Source of the DNA: a virus
Length of the DNA stretch: 39,801 bases
Virus record (IMG/VR): IMGVR_UViG_3300035670_000552
Location: 1-39,801 of that record
Strand: one strand, 5' to 3'
Shown: positions 1 through 7,217 of the stretch, in pieces
How the letters are laid out: each line of letters starts with the position of its first letter
Position numbering within the stretch: the first letter of the stretch is position 1
Position numbers and translations under genes: made by a program
The notes under the pieces: model-generated
Databases searched by the model: none
What the model was told of the DNA's origin: nothing
The model's input: the letters and a program-made list of their open reading frames with translations, nothing else

Positions 1-110
1 GTGTGGGGGGGGGCGTGGGTTGTTGGGGGGGGGGGGGGGGGGGGGGGGGCGGGGGGCGGGGGCGGGGGGGGGGGGGGGGGCGGGGGCGGGGGGGGGCGTG
101 GGGGCCGGGG
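1..110. repeat. G-homopolymer / low-complexity tract at window edge
   Basis: About 110 bases of almost pure G, broken by a few C and T. In the leftward nuclease frame they encode Pro with some Ala and Arg. The length of such a tract is unreliable in most sequencing data, and the frame beyond it should be treated as uncertain. Confidence 0.8.
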
Positions 111-1926
111 CCGGCGTGGCGTTGTCTGCCCACGGCGCGGCAGCGTACGGGAGCGTAGTGCCGGAGACGCGCTCCGCGACTTGGTTGATGATCAGCATAG
201 CCGTCTTTGTGTGCGGACGGGTGAACCCCTCACTACGCATGATCTCGACTACGTTGTCCGCGTCGATATGCCGATTCGCCGCGAGGTATCGGAACACCTT
301 GTCGCACACAGCGTTGATGCGGACGTCCTTGTGGCCCCAATCAACAGACGTAGGTTGATCAATCTGCGGAACCGGAGGAGACAGTAGTTTGTCGATGCTG
401 GCGATCTGCCAATCGAACGGCGTGCCGTCCTTAGCCCGTGGGGCGTTACGCGCCGCCGAGAGGGTAGCCACCGGAGCCCGCGCAGCCACGCGATCGAAAC
501 TCGCCGGCGTCTGGATGGCGAGAAGGGCGCGGACGGCGATGTCCAACTCCGGGTTGACCGGCTCCTCGACTTGCGGAGCGGGATCTGCCCCACCACTGAC
601 GGTCCCGACCTTGACGAGCACGTCGTCCGTACTCGGAGATCCAAACAGGAGGTTGTCCACGGAGACGTTCGCCAGCGCAGCGTACTCCGTACCAGCGAGG
701 GCTTCGGGATCTACGGCCGCGATAACCGCGTGATGGTACTCCTCCGGCACTAGTTCCGAGTTGAGCACTTCGCGCATCTCGGAAACCGTAAGCGGATCTG
801 ACGGCGTGTTGACCTCGCGCAGCACGTCCGCCGCCTCGCGCAGCATGGCGCCGGAAACGAGGTGCGGCTCGACAGGGGCCGCATCCGGGGGGATCACGGT
901 AACCGTGTCGGGCTTGCGGGCCGGGGCGGGCTTGGCCGGTTCGGGAGCGGGCTTGGCCGCAACGGCAGGTTGGGTAGGCGCGGAATCGGTACGACCCCGC
1001 AACTTTGAGAACAGTCCTCCTGACATGGGCGGATCCTCCTGTATGGTGTGCCCGTTACGAGCGGCGTCGAAGGCGTCGATCGCCGCGAAAAGACCTTTCG
1101 GTTTGTGTGCAGTACAAGTGTCGGCGAACGGGCAGAGACGCCCGTACGACCGGCACGCTGAGAGATTAGCACGAACATCGTCCTGCTGTGCAAGGTTACG
1201 CACACTTGACGCGACCTTGACCATCTCGCGGGCGACAACACCTTGGCGCTCCCAGTGCTCCATGATGTTATCGTAGTCCATCCGAGTATGAACGAGGAAC
1301 GATTGGGGTTTGATCCCCTTCTTGCTGACGTAGTGGTGCGTAAACAGCACGTCTCCGGGCTGGATCAGTCCGCCCTTCTGGAGCGCGGCAGCGTAGAGCA
1401 GCCCTTGCGCGTTCGTGGCCAACTTCTCCGGCGTCGGCATCCACTTCTTCGGGTCCGACGACGTTTTGTGATCGAGGACGTGGCCCGTAACATCGTCCGG
1501 CCAATCGCCACAATGGTACGGCGCGGCGTCACCCGTGGCCGGCAAGTACATGTCGATCTTGCCAACGACCGCCATCGTGGCCTCGGTGTCGTCTACGATC
1601 TTGACACGAGGTAGCCAACTCTCCACGTTGTATGTTCCGGGGGCCGGCAGCATCCCGAACCCCGCGCTCGCCCGTGCGACGTGCTCCGCCGTGACAGACA
1701 CGATCTCTCGGCCGTCGTTGTAGTCGCCCGGAGCGATGATCTCGCCCGTTTGTAGGTACTTCTCCAACACCAAGTGGACGGCCGTACCGAAGGCGAGAGA
1801 CGGATCTGATGCCTCTTTCTGTTGCATCACCTTGGCGAACCACCAACGACGAGAACAGGCCGTGAACGCATCCGCAGAGGACGCCGAGAAGAAGATCTCG
1901 CGCCCGTCGATGTTCGTCGCCTTCAT
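1..1926 (-). CDS. Cas4/RecB-like PD-(D/E)XK nuclease with Pro/Ala-rich C-terminal extension (partial at 3' end)
   Basis: One reading frame runs from ATG 1926 off the left edge (at least 642 codons). The first ~300 residues show the PD-(D/E)XK exonuclease signature: an FSASSADAFTAC start, H51 in FGTAVH, D125 in VGKID, D152-x-K154 in LDHKT, and Q174/Y178 in AQGLLYAA. Cys24 plus Cys258, Cys265 and Cys271 match the one-plus-three cysteine Fe-S cluster of Cas4, AddB and RecB-type nucleases. The likely role is DNA end processing in replication or recombination. After residue ~300 the chain continues without a stop into an Ala/Pro-rich linker and a second region, ending in a nearly pure Pro stretch encoded by the C/G homopolymer at the window edge. 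A strong RBS and ATG lie inside the gene at 1026, so the C-terminal half may also be made separately. The nuclease assignment is firm; the role of the extension is unknown. Confidence 0.85.
   Translation of the reverse strand, partial: MKATNIDGREIFFSASSADAFTACSRRWWFAKVMQQKEASDPSLAFGTAVHLVLEKYLQTGEIIAPGDYNDGREIVSVTAEHVARASAGFGMLPAPGTYNVESWLPRVKIVDDTEATMAVVGKIDMYLPATGDAAPYHCGDWPDDVTGHVLDHKTSSDPKKWMPTPEKLATNAQGLLYAAALQKGGLIQPGDVLFTHHYVSKKGIKPQSFLVHTRMDYDNIMEHWERQGVVAREMVKVASSVRNLAQQDDVRANLSACRSYGRLCPFADTCTAHKPKGLFAAIDAFDAARNGHTIQEDPPMSGGLFSKLRGRTDSAPTQPAVAAKPAPEPAKPAPARKPDTVTVIPPDAAPVEPHLVSGAMLREAADVLREVNTPSDPLTVSEMREVLNSELVPEEYHHAVIAAVDPEALAGTEYAALANVSVDNLLFGSPSTDDVLVKVGTVSGGADPAPQVEEPVNPELDIAVRALLAIQTPASFDRVAARAPVATLSAARNAPRAKDGTPFDWQIASIDKLLSPPVPQIDQPTSVDWGHKDVRINAVCDKVFRYLAANRHIDADNVVEIMRSEGFTRPHTKTAMLIINQVAERVSGTTLPYAAAPWADNATPAPAPTPPPAPAPPPPPAPAPRPPPPPPPPNNPRPPPH
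1024..1041 (-). promoter_or_regulatory. Internal RBS and in-frame ATG within the nuclease gene
   Basis: On the minus strand AGGAGG lies 8 nt before an ATG (1026-1024) that is in frame with the nuclease. It would give a separate product of at least 342 residues starting MSGGLFSKLRGR. The upstream frame is also open, so this may be dual translation or a fusion of two once-separate genes. Confidence 0.5.
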
Positions 1927-1927
1927 G

Positions 1928-2143
1928 CTACTCTCCCCGGATGCGGTTGCGGCGTCCAAGGATCTTGTCGTATTCGACCTTACCGCCAAGGTTACGGACC
2001 AGATGGCGGATCAAGATACGCCTCTTTTCACGGGCTAGAGGCGCGGCTCCAGAACGTACTTGCTCGATAAGCGCAACGATCAAGAACTTCTCGCCCAAAG
2101 AGGTGGGCAGATCCTTGTACGGATCGAAGTCTTCGCGAACCAT
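1928..2143 (-). CDS. Small charged protein (71 aa), unknown function
   Basis: The ATG at 2143 is preceded by a clear GGAGG RBS (AAAGGAGGATAG). The stop is one base before the nuclease ATG, so the two are translationally coupled. The 71-residue product is basic and highly charged (AREKRRILIRHLVRNLGG), mostly predicted helix, and has no motif I recognise. Its tight linkage to the nuclease hints at a helper or regulator of that enzyme, but that is context only. Confidence 0.6.
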   Translation of the reverse strand: MVREDFDPYKDLPTSLGEKFLIVALIEQVRSGAAPLAREKRRILIRHLVRNLGGKVEYDKILGRRNRIRGE

Positions 2144-2235
2144 CTATCCTCCTTTCCTCGATCCCCCCGCGTAACGATGCGCGGCGACAATGGCCGCGCA
2201 CCGGGGCGCAGGAGGACGGGACGCCCAAAGAGAGA

Positions 2236-2652
2236 TTACCTCGACATCTTGGCCGCGTCAAGAGAATCGTGGAGGATTCCGACGATCATGGTCATAACGG
2301 CCCCAAGCAAGGCATATCGAAGGTCGATAGCCCATACAGTGCCCATAGCCCATACCGAGATGGCGGACACGATCGCGTTGGAGACATGTCTATGCGGCTC
2401 GTTCTTGATCTCAATAACGACGCCCGATTTGGCCATGTCCAGATGCTTGATCGCCTCCTCGACGGTATCGAACTCCTCGGCAAAAGGCACGAACTTCCCC
2501 GACTGAATGACCGCCGGTTGCCACTTACCTCCGGGTTGTCGGATGCACGCCATGTTATTCACGGGGGCCGCCACGTCACCGATCGACTCGATGCTGACAA
2601 CCGTCCACTCCACTCCATCACTGTAAACGGCACGATGCGATGAATCAGACAT
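2236..2652 (-). CDS. Small membrane protein with N-terminal soluble part
   Basis: The 138-aa product starts MSDSSHRAVYSDG. I chose ATG 2652 because it falls 7 nt after the preceding gene; an in-frame ATG at 2694 would overlap that gene by 35 nt. The first ~90 residues are soluble, with a helical segment (EEFDTVEEAIKHLDMAKSG). Two hydrophobic segments near the C-terminus (around NAIVSAISVWAMGTVWAI and YALLGAVMTMIVGIL) suggest a two-helix membrane anchor. Not recognised as a known family. Holin is one conceivable role, but the large soluble N-terminus argues against it. Confidence 0.6.
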   Translation of the reverse strand: MSDSSHRAVYSDGVEWTVVSIESIGDVAAPVNNMACIRQPGGKWQPAVIQSGKFVPFAEEFDTVEEAIKHLDMAKSGVVIEIKNEPHRHVSNAIVSAISVWAMGTVWAIDLRYALLGAVMTMIVGILHDSLDAAKMSR

Positions 2653-2659
2653 GTTGATC

Positions 2660-2905
2660 TCAGTTAGCGACGTAGAGTCGCGCAGGGTTTCCATTTCCGT
2701 TGTGATGGCCCACGATCTCGATGCTGCCTTCTGCGACCATAGCGGCCAACACGGGGCGGAGACGCATGGGCGGTATGCCCAACTCGTACGCCAAACGACG
2801 GGAAGTGATCGGGTAGTATTGTTGGTTGAGATGCGTCAAGATCGAAGCCTTGGTCTGCTGGACCGTAGCCCTGCGTTGATCCTTGGCGTTCGATACCTCG
2901 GGCAT
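2660..2905 (-). CDS. Small winged-helix-like protein
   Basis: The 81-aa product from ATG 2905 contains a helix-turn-helix/winged-helix-like run: SILTHLNQQYYPITSRRLA, then a second helix (MRLRPVLAAMVAEGSIEIVG) and a wing-like tail. The start is uncertain. The frame stays open upstream, with plausible protein sequence back to a TTG at 2977 that overlaps the end of the zinc-ribbon gene, so the true product may be about 105 aa. A DNA-binding regulatory role is inferred from fold pattern only. Confidence 0.55.
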   Translation of the reverse strand: MPEVSNAKDQRRATVQQTKASILTHLNQQYYPITSRRLAYELGIPPMRLRPVLAAMVAEGSIEIVGHHNGNGNPARLYVAN

Positions 2906-2969
2906 ATTCACGCTGGCCTTGTGTCCCAAGAACCGCGCAATAGCCCGATCTTCTAGCGCGGCCAGCCAG

Positions 2970-3173
2970 TTAGGCAAGAGCCACACGGCGGCGCCTTGTG
3001 CCTGCCGAGAACATGAAAGGTCCGCTAGATCCGCAATCCTCACAGAAAGCACGATCATGGAAGACGGACACGTCATGGCCTCCGCAGTTTAGGCACAGAT
3101 CCCACATCTCCTCCGGCGCCGGTTCTGGCATAGCAGGGGGGAGCCAACTAGGGTCTTGATCTTCGTTTCGCAT
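2970..3173 (-). CDS. Zinc-ribbon protein (67 aa)
   Basis: Starts at ATG 3173 behind GAGGAG (CTGAGGAGAACACC). Two CxxC knuckles, CLNC and CEDC, separated by 14 residues, form a typical small zinc ribbon between a Pro-rich N-terminus and a basic RRRR tail. Such proteins usually bind nucleic acid or partner proteins. It lies in the leftward regulatory gene run. Specific function unknown. Confidence 0.65.
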   Translation of the reverse strand: MRNEDQDPSWLPPAMPEPAPEEMWDLCLNCGGHDVSVFHDRAFCEDCGSSGPFMFSAGTRRRRVALA

Positions 3174-3183
3174 GGTGTTCTCC

Positions 3184-3639
3184 TCAGAACTCGTCGGGAT
3201 AGTGAAGTGTAGCGTCTCGCAGCCGCGCCATGTCGGGCTCACGGTAGAGCAAGCCCTTGGACTCAAGATCTAGGACGACACGCCGGCCATCTGCATCAGA
3301 GAAGCCGTGTGCATCCCTAACCTCTGCAAACTTGCAGCCCTTGGGATCTGCCGCCGCGACTAGCAGGATGTCCTCGATCTCGCTTCGCGTCCATTGACGA
3401 CTCTCGCGGATCTGCTTGTCTCGTTCTCTGGCCTTGGCCCCCACGGCTTCAATGTTGTCGTAACGCGCCAACGCTGCGTCGGCACACGCGACACACACCC
3501 GGATATGCTCCGGCACCTTGCGGTTTGTGATCCGAAGCGAGATAACGCCCCGGCCCTCGTTGCACGCTTCGCGCAACTCGCAAAGTTCCGATACTACGCC
3601 GGAAGTGGCCATGATCTCTGTGAACCAACTCTCCTTCAT
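3184..3639 (-). CDS. Putative Cys-containing/winged-helix protein (151 aa)
   Basis: The ATG at 3639 has a perfect AGGAGG 5 nt upstream and overlaps the stop of the preceding gene (TAATGA). Cysteines near the N-terminus (ELCELREAC, then VCVACADAAL) could bind zinc. The C-terminal ~70 residues (SEIEDILLVAAAD ... FSDADGRRVVLDLESKGLL) look like a winged-helix domain. Probably a small DNA-binding or regulatory protein; the family is not recognised. Confidence 0.65.
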   Translation of the reverse strand: MKESWFTEIMATSGVVSELCELREACNEGRGVISLRITNRKVPEHIRVCVACADAALARYDNIEAVGAKARERDKQIRESRQWTRSEIEDILLVAAADPKGCKFAEVRDAHGFSDADGRRVVLDLESKGLLYREPDMARLRDATLHYPDEF

Positions 3640-4508
3640 TATTCCTCCTCAGCCCAAGCAAGCAAGGTGTGGATCGCACATTCAACCTCCTCCGACACTG
3701 GAGGATAGGATCGAAACAGGTCTTTGATTCTCGCCTTGGTGTATTCCTCTCCGCCCTCTGGGGGAAGGCCGCGCACAATCTGGTAGATCCGCTGATTAGT
3801 GAGGTTGTACTTGGCAGACAACTCCACACAAGTCAAACCGTTTACCCAATCTTTACGAATCTCGTCGTCCCTCTGGGGGTTGGACGGCCTGCCGCGACTG
3901 CGCTCAGGCATTAGATCGTTCGTTCTAAGGTACTCACGCAACGTGTTTATGCTCACGCCCATGCTGGCGCTGATTTCCGAGTATGCCTTACGTTGGGCGA
4001 GCATCTCCATGATCTGCGCGTGCTGCTCGTCTGTCGGCGTCCATACGCGGTGCCTCGGTAAGTCCCTGTATCGGTCCTCGCCCCGCAAGATCGACGCGAT
4101 TCGATAGACGGCGGCCATGTTCGGAGCACCGAACACGTCGCACATGTCCACCTTGGGGCGAGATGCGAAGTTGGTTACGATCTCAGCGAGCGAGTGCCCT
4201 AGTTGATCTACCAGATACTCGTGTCCTAAGAAGCCCGGACGGTACACCGCAGCAAACAAAGCCTTACCGGGCTCAGTCGAGGTGATCGCCTGTTCCCAAT
4301 AGTACTTGTCTGTGCGTTGCTTGTCCACGACCTTGCGGCCCGCCGGCGTCAGGAAGCCCTCGATCTGGGCATCCGTGAGCACGGAAACGTACCGGCGCGC
4401 AGAGACGAACGGGTGCTCCGGCGTCTTCGCCATACGGGCGATGGCGTCTTCGGGCGTGATCTTTACGCGCTCGGGTTCGGCAAACGTGCGGTGGAAGAAG
4501 GTTGACAT
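3639..4508 (-). CDS. DNA-binding protein with two helix-turn-helix motifs
   Basis: A 289-aa protein starting at ATG 4508 behind AGGATC. Two HTH-like runs are visible: EISASMGVSINTLREYL around residues 178-195, and LSAKYNLTNQRIYQIVRG around residues 230-250. A basic RGRPSNPQRDDEIRKD linker lies between them and resembles DNA-minor-groove-binding segments. The N-terminal half (residues 1-150) is not recognised. It is the largest likely regulator in the leftward region and a candidate for binding the repeated promoter elements of this genome, but nothing in the sequence proves that link. Confidence 0.7.
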   Translation of the reverse strand: MSTFFHRTFAEPERVKITPEDAIARMAKTPEHPFVSARRYVSVLTDAQIEGFLTPAGRKVVDKQRTDKYYWEQAITSTEPGKALFAAVYRPGFLGHEYLVDQLGHSLAEIVTNFASRPKVDMCDVFGAPNMAAVYRIASILRGEDRYRDLPRHRVWTPTDEQHAQIMEMLAQRKAYSEISASMGVSINTLREYLRTNDLMPERSRGRPSNPQRDDEIRKDWVNGLTCVELSAKYNLTNQRIYQIVRGLPPEGGEEYTKARIKDLFRSYPPVSEEVECAIHTLLAWAEEE

Positions 4509-4517
4509 TGTTAGATC

Positions 4518-4838
4518 CTACGGTGCTTTGACCAGTGTGTTGCCCGATGCGCCAAGCGACAACGACAACAGGATTCTATTGTGGTCAATACGACCAAGTA
4601 GATCGAGGTTGACCCTATCCGCTTGATCGTCTAACCATTGGCGTACGCCGTTTGGGGCGCGGAACGCCCCATCAAAGATCGCGAGCGGGGCGTATTTTCC
4701 GTTTTGCAGCCGTCCGATCGCGCTCTCGATGTAGAACGAATCGAACATGGCCGTCATACCGAAGACCACCTCAGTGATCTCCATCACGGCGGGGTCGCGC
4801 CAATCGACGCGGGCCGGACGGCTCCGAGTCGCCGGCAT
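4518..4838 (-). CDS. Hypothetical protein (106 aa)
   Basis: ATG 4838 overlaps the upstream stop (TGATG), and a GTG three bases earlier is an alternative. The stop lies 9 nt before the two-HTH gene, so they are co-transcribed. The protein is soluble and mixed in structure (DWRDPAVMEITEVVFGM; GVRQWLDDQADRVNLDLLGR). Family not recognised. Confidence 0.6.
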   Translation of the reverse strand: MPATRSRPARVDWRDPAVMEITEVVFGMTAMFDSFYIESAIGRLQNGKYAPLAIFDGAFRAPNGVRQWLDDQADRVNLDLLGRIDHNRILLSLSLGASGNTLVKAP

Positions 4839-5194
4839 CACTTAGACACCCCGATATGGTTGTTGATCTTGACGATAGCCCGGAACAGTTCGTCTTGGAT
4901 GTTGTCCTCACTCAAGTCGTCCGGGGGCTCGCCGATGATCTTGGAGAACCGTGCGTACATCTCCGCGATCTTCCACTCAAAAGCGTCCGCCGTGTTCTCG
5001 ATATGGCGCGTAGCGGAGATCAGGCTGAACGCTCCGCCCAACGCAATAAAGGGCGCGTTGCTCGGTGCCGCCTGCGGGATCGTGATCGTGGACCCGTTGG
5101 CGTGACGGTAGGTGTTGGCGCCCCGCGCAAAAGACAGCGGGCTCCGGGTATAGCCGTGCTTCTTGAGGTAAGCGGCTCGTTGACGAGTGTTCAT
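4838..5194 (-). CDS. Hypothetical protein (118 aa)
   Basis: Starts at ATG 5194 behind a strong AGGAGG (ACAGGAGGACAAC). The N-terminus is basic (MNTRQRAAYLKKHGYTRS). A short hydrophobic stretch (APFIALGGAFSLIS) is too weak for a confident membrane call. The C-terminal half is acidic helix. It is the first gene after a tandem TTGACA element at 5252-5268, so it probably opens an operon. Function unknown. Confidence 0.6.
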   Translation of the reverse strand: MNTRQRAAYLKKHGYTRSPLSFARGANTYRHANGSTITIPQAAPSNAPFIALGGAFSLISATRHIENTADAFEWKIAEMYARFSKIIGEPPDDLSEDNIQDELFRAIVKINNHIGVSK

Positions 5195-5251
5195 GTTGTC
5201 CTCCTGTTTTGCATCTTCTAACTGGGCGTAAGCCCCTGTCGAATGGTTGGA

Positions 5252-5268
5252 TGTCAAGCAAATGTCAA
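5252..5268 (-). promoter_or_regulatory. Tandem TTGACA element (11-bp period)
   Basis: Two TTGACA hexamers on the minus strand, 5268-5263 and 5257-5252, spaced exactly 11 bp. They lie upstream of the 5194 gene and overlap the end of the small membrane-protein gene. The CCCTAGCGCACA part seen in full-length copies is missing here. Confidence 0.5.
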
Positions 5269-5432
5269 GGGTCTTCCGCGAACGCCGCGTCGATGCACTC
5301 CACCGACAACGGCACGGAACACGGGGCTCCACCGAATAGCGGCGCCACTAATCCCCAGATCACGACCATGTAGGCGAGGGGCAAGAACGTGGCCGTAAGC
5401 CAGAACTCGATCTCGTTCTCCCGGCGCTTCAC
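5265..5432 (-). CDS. Small membrane protein (55 aa)
   Basis: GTG 5432 overlaps the stop of the upstream gene (GTGA). A longer start at GTG 5447 is possible. The product starts MKRRENEIEF, followed by one long hydrophobic run (WLTATFLPLAYMVVIWGLV) and a short tail with two cysteines. It is a single-pass, or at most two-pass, membrane peptide. The basic N-terminus suggests N-in topology. Function unknown; phage genomes often carry such peptides. Confidence 0.55.
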   Translation of the reverse strand: MKRRENEIEFWLTATFLPLAYMVVIWGLVAPLFGGAPCSVPLSVECIDAAFAEDP

Positions 5433-5719
5433 GACCGCCCCCAACACACGCCGGCGTTGAACACCGCACGGGTGAACCGGGGGAGGTTTACCGTCTGGTA
5501 GTGGTTGGGTTGATCCCGATCAAACACGCTCTCGCGTAGCGTTGGAAGGGGCTGCTCGGACTGCACACAGGCGCCACAGTCCTCGCACTCGTACTTCCAG
5601 TACGGATCGTGCGGCTCGATCGAGTACTCGTCGAACATCTGCAACTGATTCGGATCGAACTCGACGAGCGTCGGTTCGGGCAAGATAGATCCACAAGAAA
5701 GGCACAGTTCGTAGTTCAT
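5429..5719 (-). CDS. Zinc-ribbon protein (96 aa)
   Basis: ATG 5719 follows GGAG by 7 nt; an in-frame GTG four codons earlier is unlikely because it sits on the RBS. CLSC near the N-terminus and CEDCGAC near residue 48 make a zinc-binding pair. An acidic stretch (EFDPNQLQMFDEYSIEPHDP) lies between them. It shares the C-x-x-C ... CEDCG layout with the 67-aa zinc-ribbon protein at 2970-3173, so the two may be distant paralogs. Function unknown. Confidence 0.65.
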   Translation of the reverse strand: MNYELCLSCGSILPEPTLVEFDPNQLQMFDEYSIEPHDPYWKYECEDCGACVQSEQPLPTLRESVFDRDQPNHYQTVNLPRFTRAVFNAGVCWGRS

Positions 5720-5763
5720 GGTGTTCTCCACAGGCAGGGATGAAGTTTTCGGGTAAGACTAGA

Positions 5764-6360
5764 TCAGTCCAGCATCGACGACTGCACGCCGAACATGGAC
5801 CGGAGGCGGTACAGCGAGGACGCCACTCGATCCCACTTCCACGACGGGGTTTCGACGAAGGTCATCTGCCGGCGGGACAGCGGCATATCGTACTTACGAT
5901 CGCTCGGGTCCGCCGTCACCCACGCCATAATCTGCTCGGCGAGGCCCTTGCGGAAGTTGGAGCGGAAAGCGCCCTTGTAGTAGGTCTTGATCAGTGGAAC
6001 GATGTCGAAGACGACGTGGGCGTCAAGCGACAACAGCGCACGCTGGACGTTCTCGTCCCAGCGGGGATCGACGCCGGCGCCCCACAGGTACTTGTACTCG
6101 ATATGGCGGAGGATCCACTCGGAGGCGCTAAGGAACTCAGGGAGTTGCACCTCGATGATCTTGTAGTGGTTGACCTCGACTTGCATGTCGTTGTCGTACG
6201 ACACGCAGCGCCATACCGTCTCGTTGAGATCGTAGGTACGGCCCTTGTCCGTCGTGGCGATGTTGCCCTCGATAGATACGGCTTCGGCCAGCGGGGACAC
6301 CGTTCCCCAGTTCTCGCCGTTTTCCACAAAGATGATGTTACGCTTGACGATGTTGACCAT
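5764..6360 (-). CDS. Hypothetical protein (198 aa)
   Basis: Strong AGAGGAGG, then ATG at 6360. The protein looks soluble, with a beta-rich N-terminal part (VKRNIIFVENGENWGTVSP) followed by helices (ASEWILRHIEYKYLWG; VVFDIVPLIKTYYKGAF). No catalytic motif recognised. A tandem TTGACA/TTTACC element lies ~100 bp upstream, so it is likely the first gene of its transcript. Confidence 0.65.
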   Translation of the reverse strand: MVNIVKRNIIFVENGENWGTVSPLAEAVSIEGNIATTDKGRTYDLNETVWRCVSYDNDMQVEVNHYKIIEVQLPEFLSASEWILRHIEYKYLWGAGVDPRWDENVQRALLSLDAHVVFDIVPLIKTYYKGAFRSNFRKGLAEQIMAWVTADPSDRKYDMPLSRRQMTFVETPSWKWDRVASSLYRLRSMFGVQSSMLD

Positions 6361-6452
6361 GTTGTCCTCCTCTCGGGCCAGCCCCTCGCCGCCCCGGTGA
6401 ACTACATCTATCCCCGCCCTCCCAGACGTCCACCCTACAGCACAACTTATTT

Positions 6453-6469
6453 GGTAAAGCAGATGTCAA
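6453..6469 (-). promoter_or_regulatory. Tandem TTGACA/TTTACC element
   Basis: Minus-strand TTGACA (6469-6464) and TTTACC (6458-6453), 11 bp apart, upstream of the 198-aa gene. This is a degenerate member of the same repeated family. Confidence 0.45.
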
Positions 6470-6489
6470 GAGTCCCGGAGCGGCCGTTA

Positions 6490-6669
6490 TTATAGTTTGA
6501 CCCTCGATTCTATAATAAGGCTGACCGCCGCCTCCAGCGTGGCGGCCTCCACGGCCTGATTCTCAAGCACGATCACCACACCTTCTGGCCGGATCTCTAT
6601 GTACTCGACTTCGATTCCTCGCGTCCATAGGCGAGCATACGCAGTCTCCACACATTCTTGATCGTACAT
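6490..6669 (-). CDS. Small hypothetical protein (59 aa)
   Basis: ATG 6669 with GGAG 8 nt upstream; stop TAA at 6490. The 59-residue product (MYDQECVETAYARLWTRGIE ...) has a beta strand (VEYIEIRPEGVVIVLEN) then an Ala/Glu-rich helix (AVEAATLEAAVSLIIES), a typical small alpha/beta fold. It is divergent from the dCMP deaminase gene with 89 bp between. Function unknown. Confidence 0.6.
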   Translation of the reverse strand: MYDQECVETAYARLWTRGIEVEYIEIRPEGVVIVLENQAVEAATLEAAVSLIIESRVKL

Positions 6670-6758
6670 CTATCGACTCCGTGCTATCGTTGATAGCGTG
6701 TTCGGCCTCGGCGGTCCCGCCGTTAGGCTTTCAGATCTCTGCACTCTGGAGTTGCCCC

Positions 6759-7217
6759 TTGAAGGACAAGCATATCGGTATTCGGATCTCCCAATGCGCC
6801 ATGCTCGCCTCCGCGTCCCCCTGCCCACGCGCACGCTTCGGGGCCATGCTGATCGACCCAGAACGGAACACAGTGCTCGCCGATGGCTATAACGGCGGAC
6901 CCCGTGGGGGCTCTGCTCTGTGCGGCGGATCTGTCTGCCTACGAGACGAAGGCCAGATCCCCTCCGGCGTCTCCGTCGAAGTCGGTTGCCACCACGCAGA
7001 GATGAACGTGATCTGTAACGCGGCGGCAAACGGAACGGCCACGAGGGGGGCGTGGCTTATCGTCACGGGGGAGCCGTGCTTTCTGTGCGCTAAACTGATC
7101 CATCACGCCGGCATCTCTAAAGTGCTCTGCGTTCGCGGGGGCTATGCCGGTGGCTCTGCCGGTGTAGACTACCTACTCAACCACGGCGTCTCCGTGGAAT
7201 ACCAGAAGGCCGAGTAG
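6759..7217 (+). CDS. dCMP deaminase (cytidine/deoxycytidylate deaminase family)
   Basis: A 152-aa zinc deaminase converting dCMP to dUMP for dTTP synthesis. The zinc site is H79-A80-E81 (His ligand, catalytic Glu) and PCFLC with C107 and C110. The NG-G-PRG loop and LCGG...CLRD segment match phage/bacterial dCMP deaminases, and the length is normal. I chose TTG 6759 because GGAG sits 7 nt upstream; the frame is open further back but without good protein character. It is the only rightward gene in the left 12 kb. Its last 45 nt overlap the end of the convergent Ala-rich gene. Substrate (dCMP versus other cytidine forms) is inferred from family likeness. Confidence 0.88.
   Translation: MKDKHIGIRISQCAMLASASPCPRARFGAMLIDPERNTVLADGYNGGPRGGSALCGGSVCLRDEGQIPSGVSVEVGCHHAEMNVICNAAANGTATRGAWLIVTGEPCFLCAKLIHHAGISKVLCVRGGYAGGSAGVDYLLNHGVSVEYQKAE

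Noticed and set aside
1-387. Rightward open frames rich in Gly over the G tract
   Set aside because: They come from the homopolymer and lie antisense to the continuous nuclease frame; no RBS.
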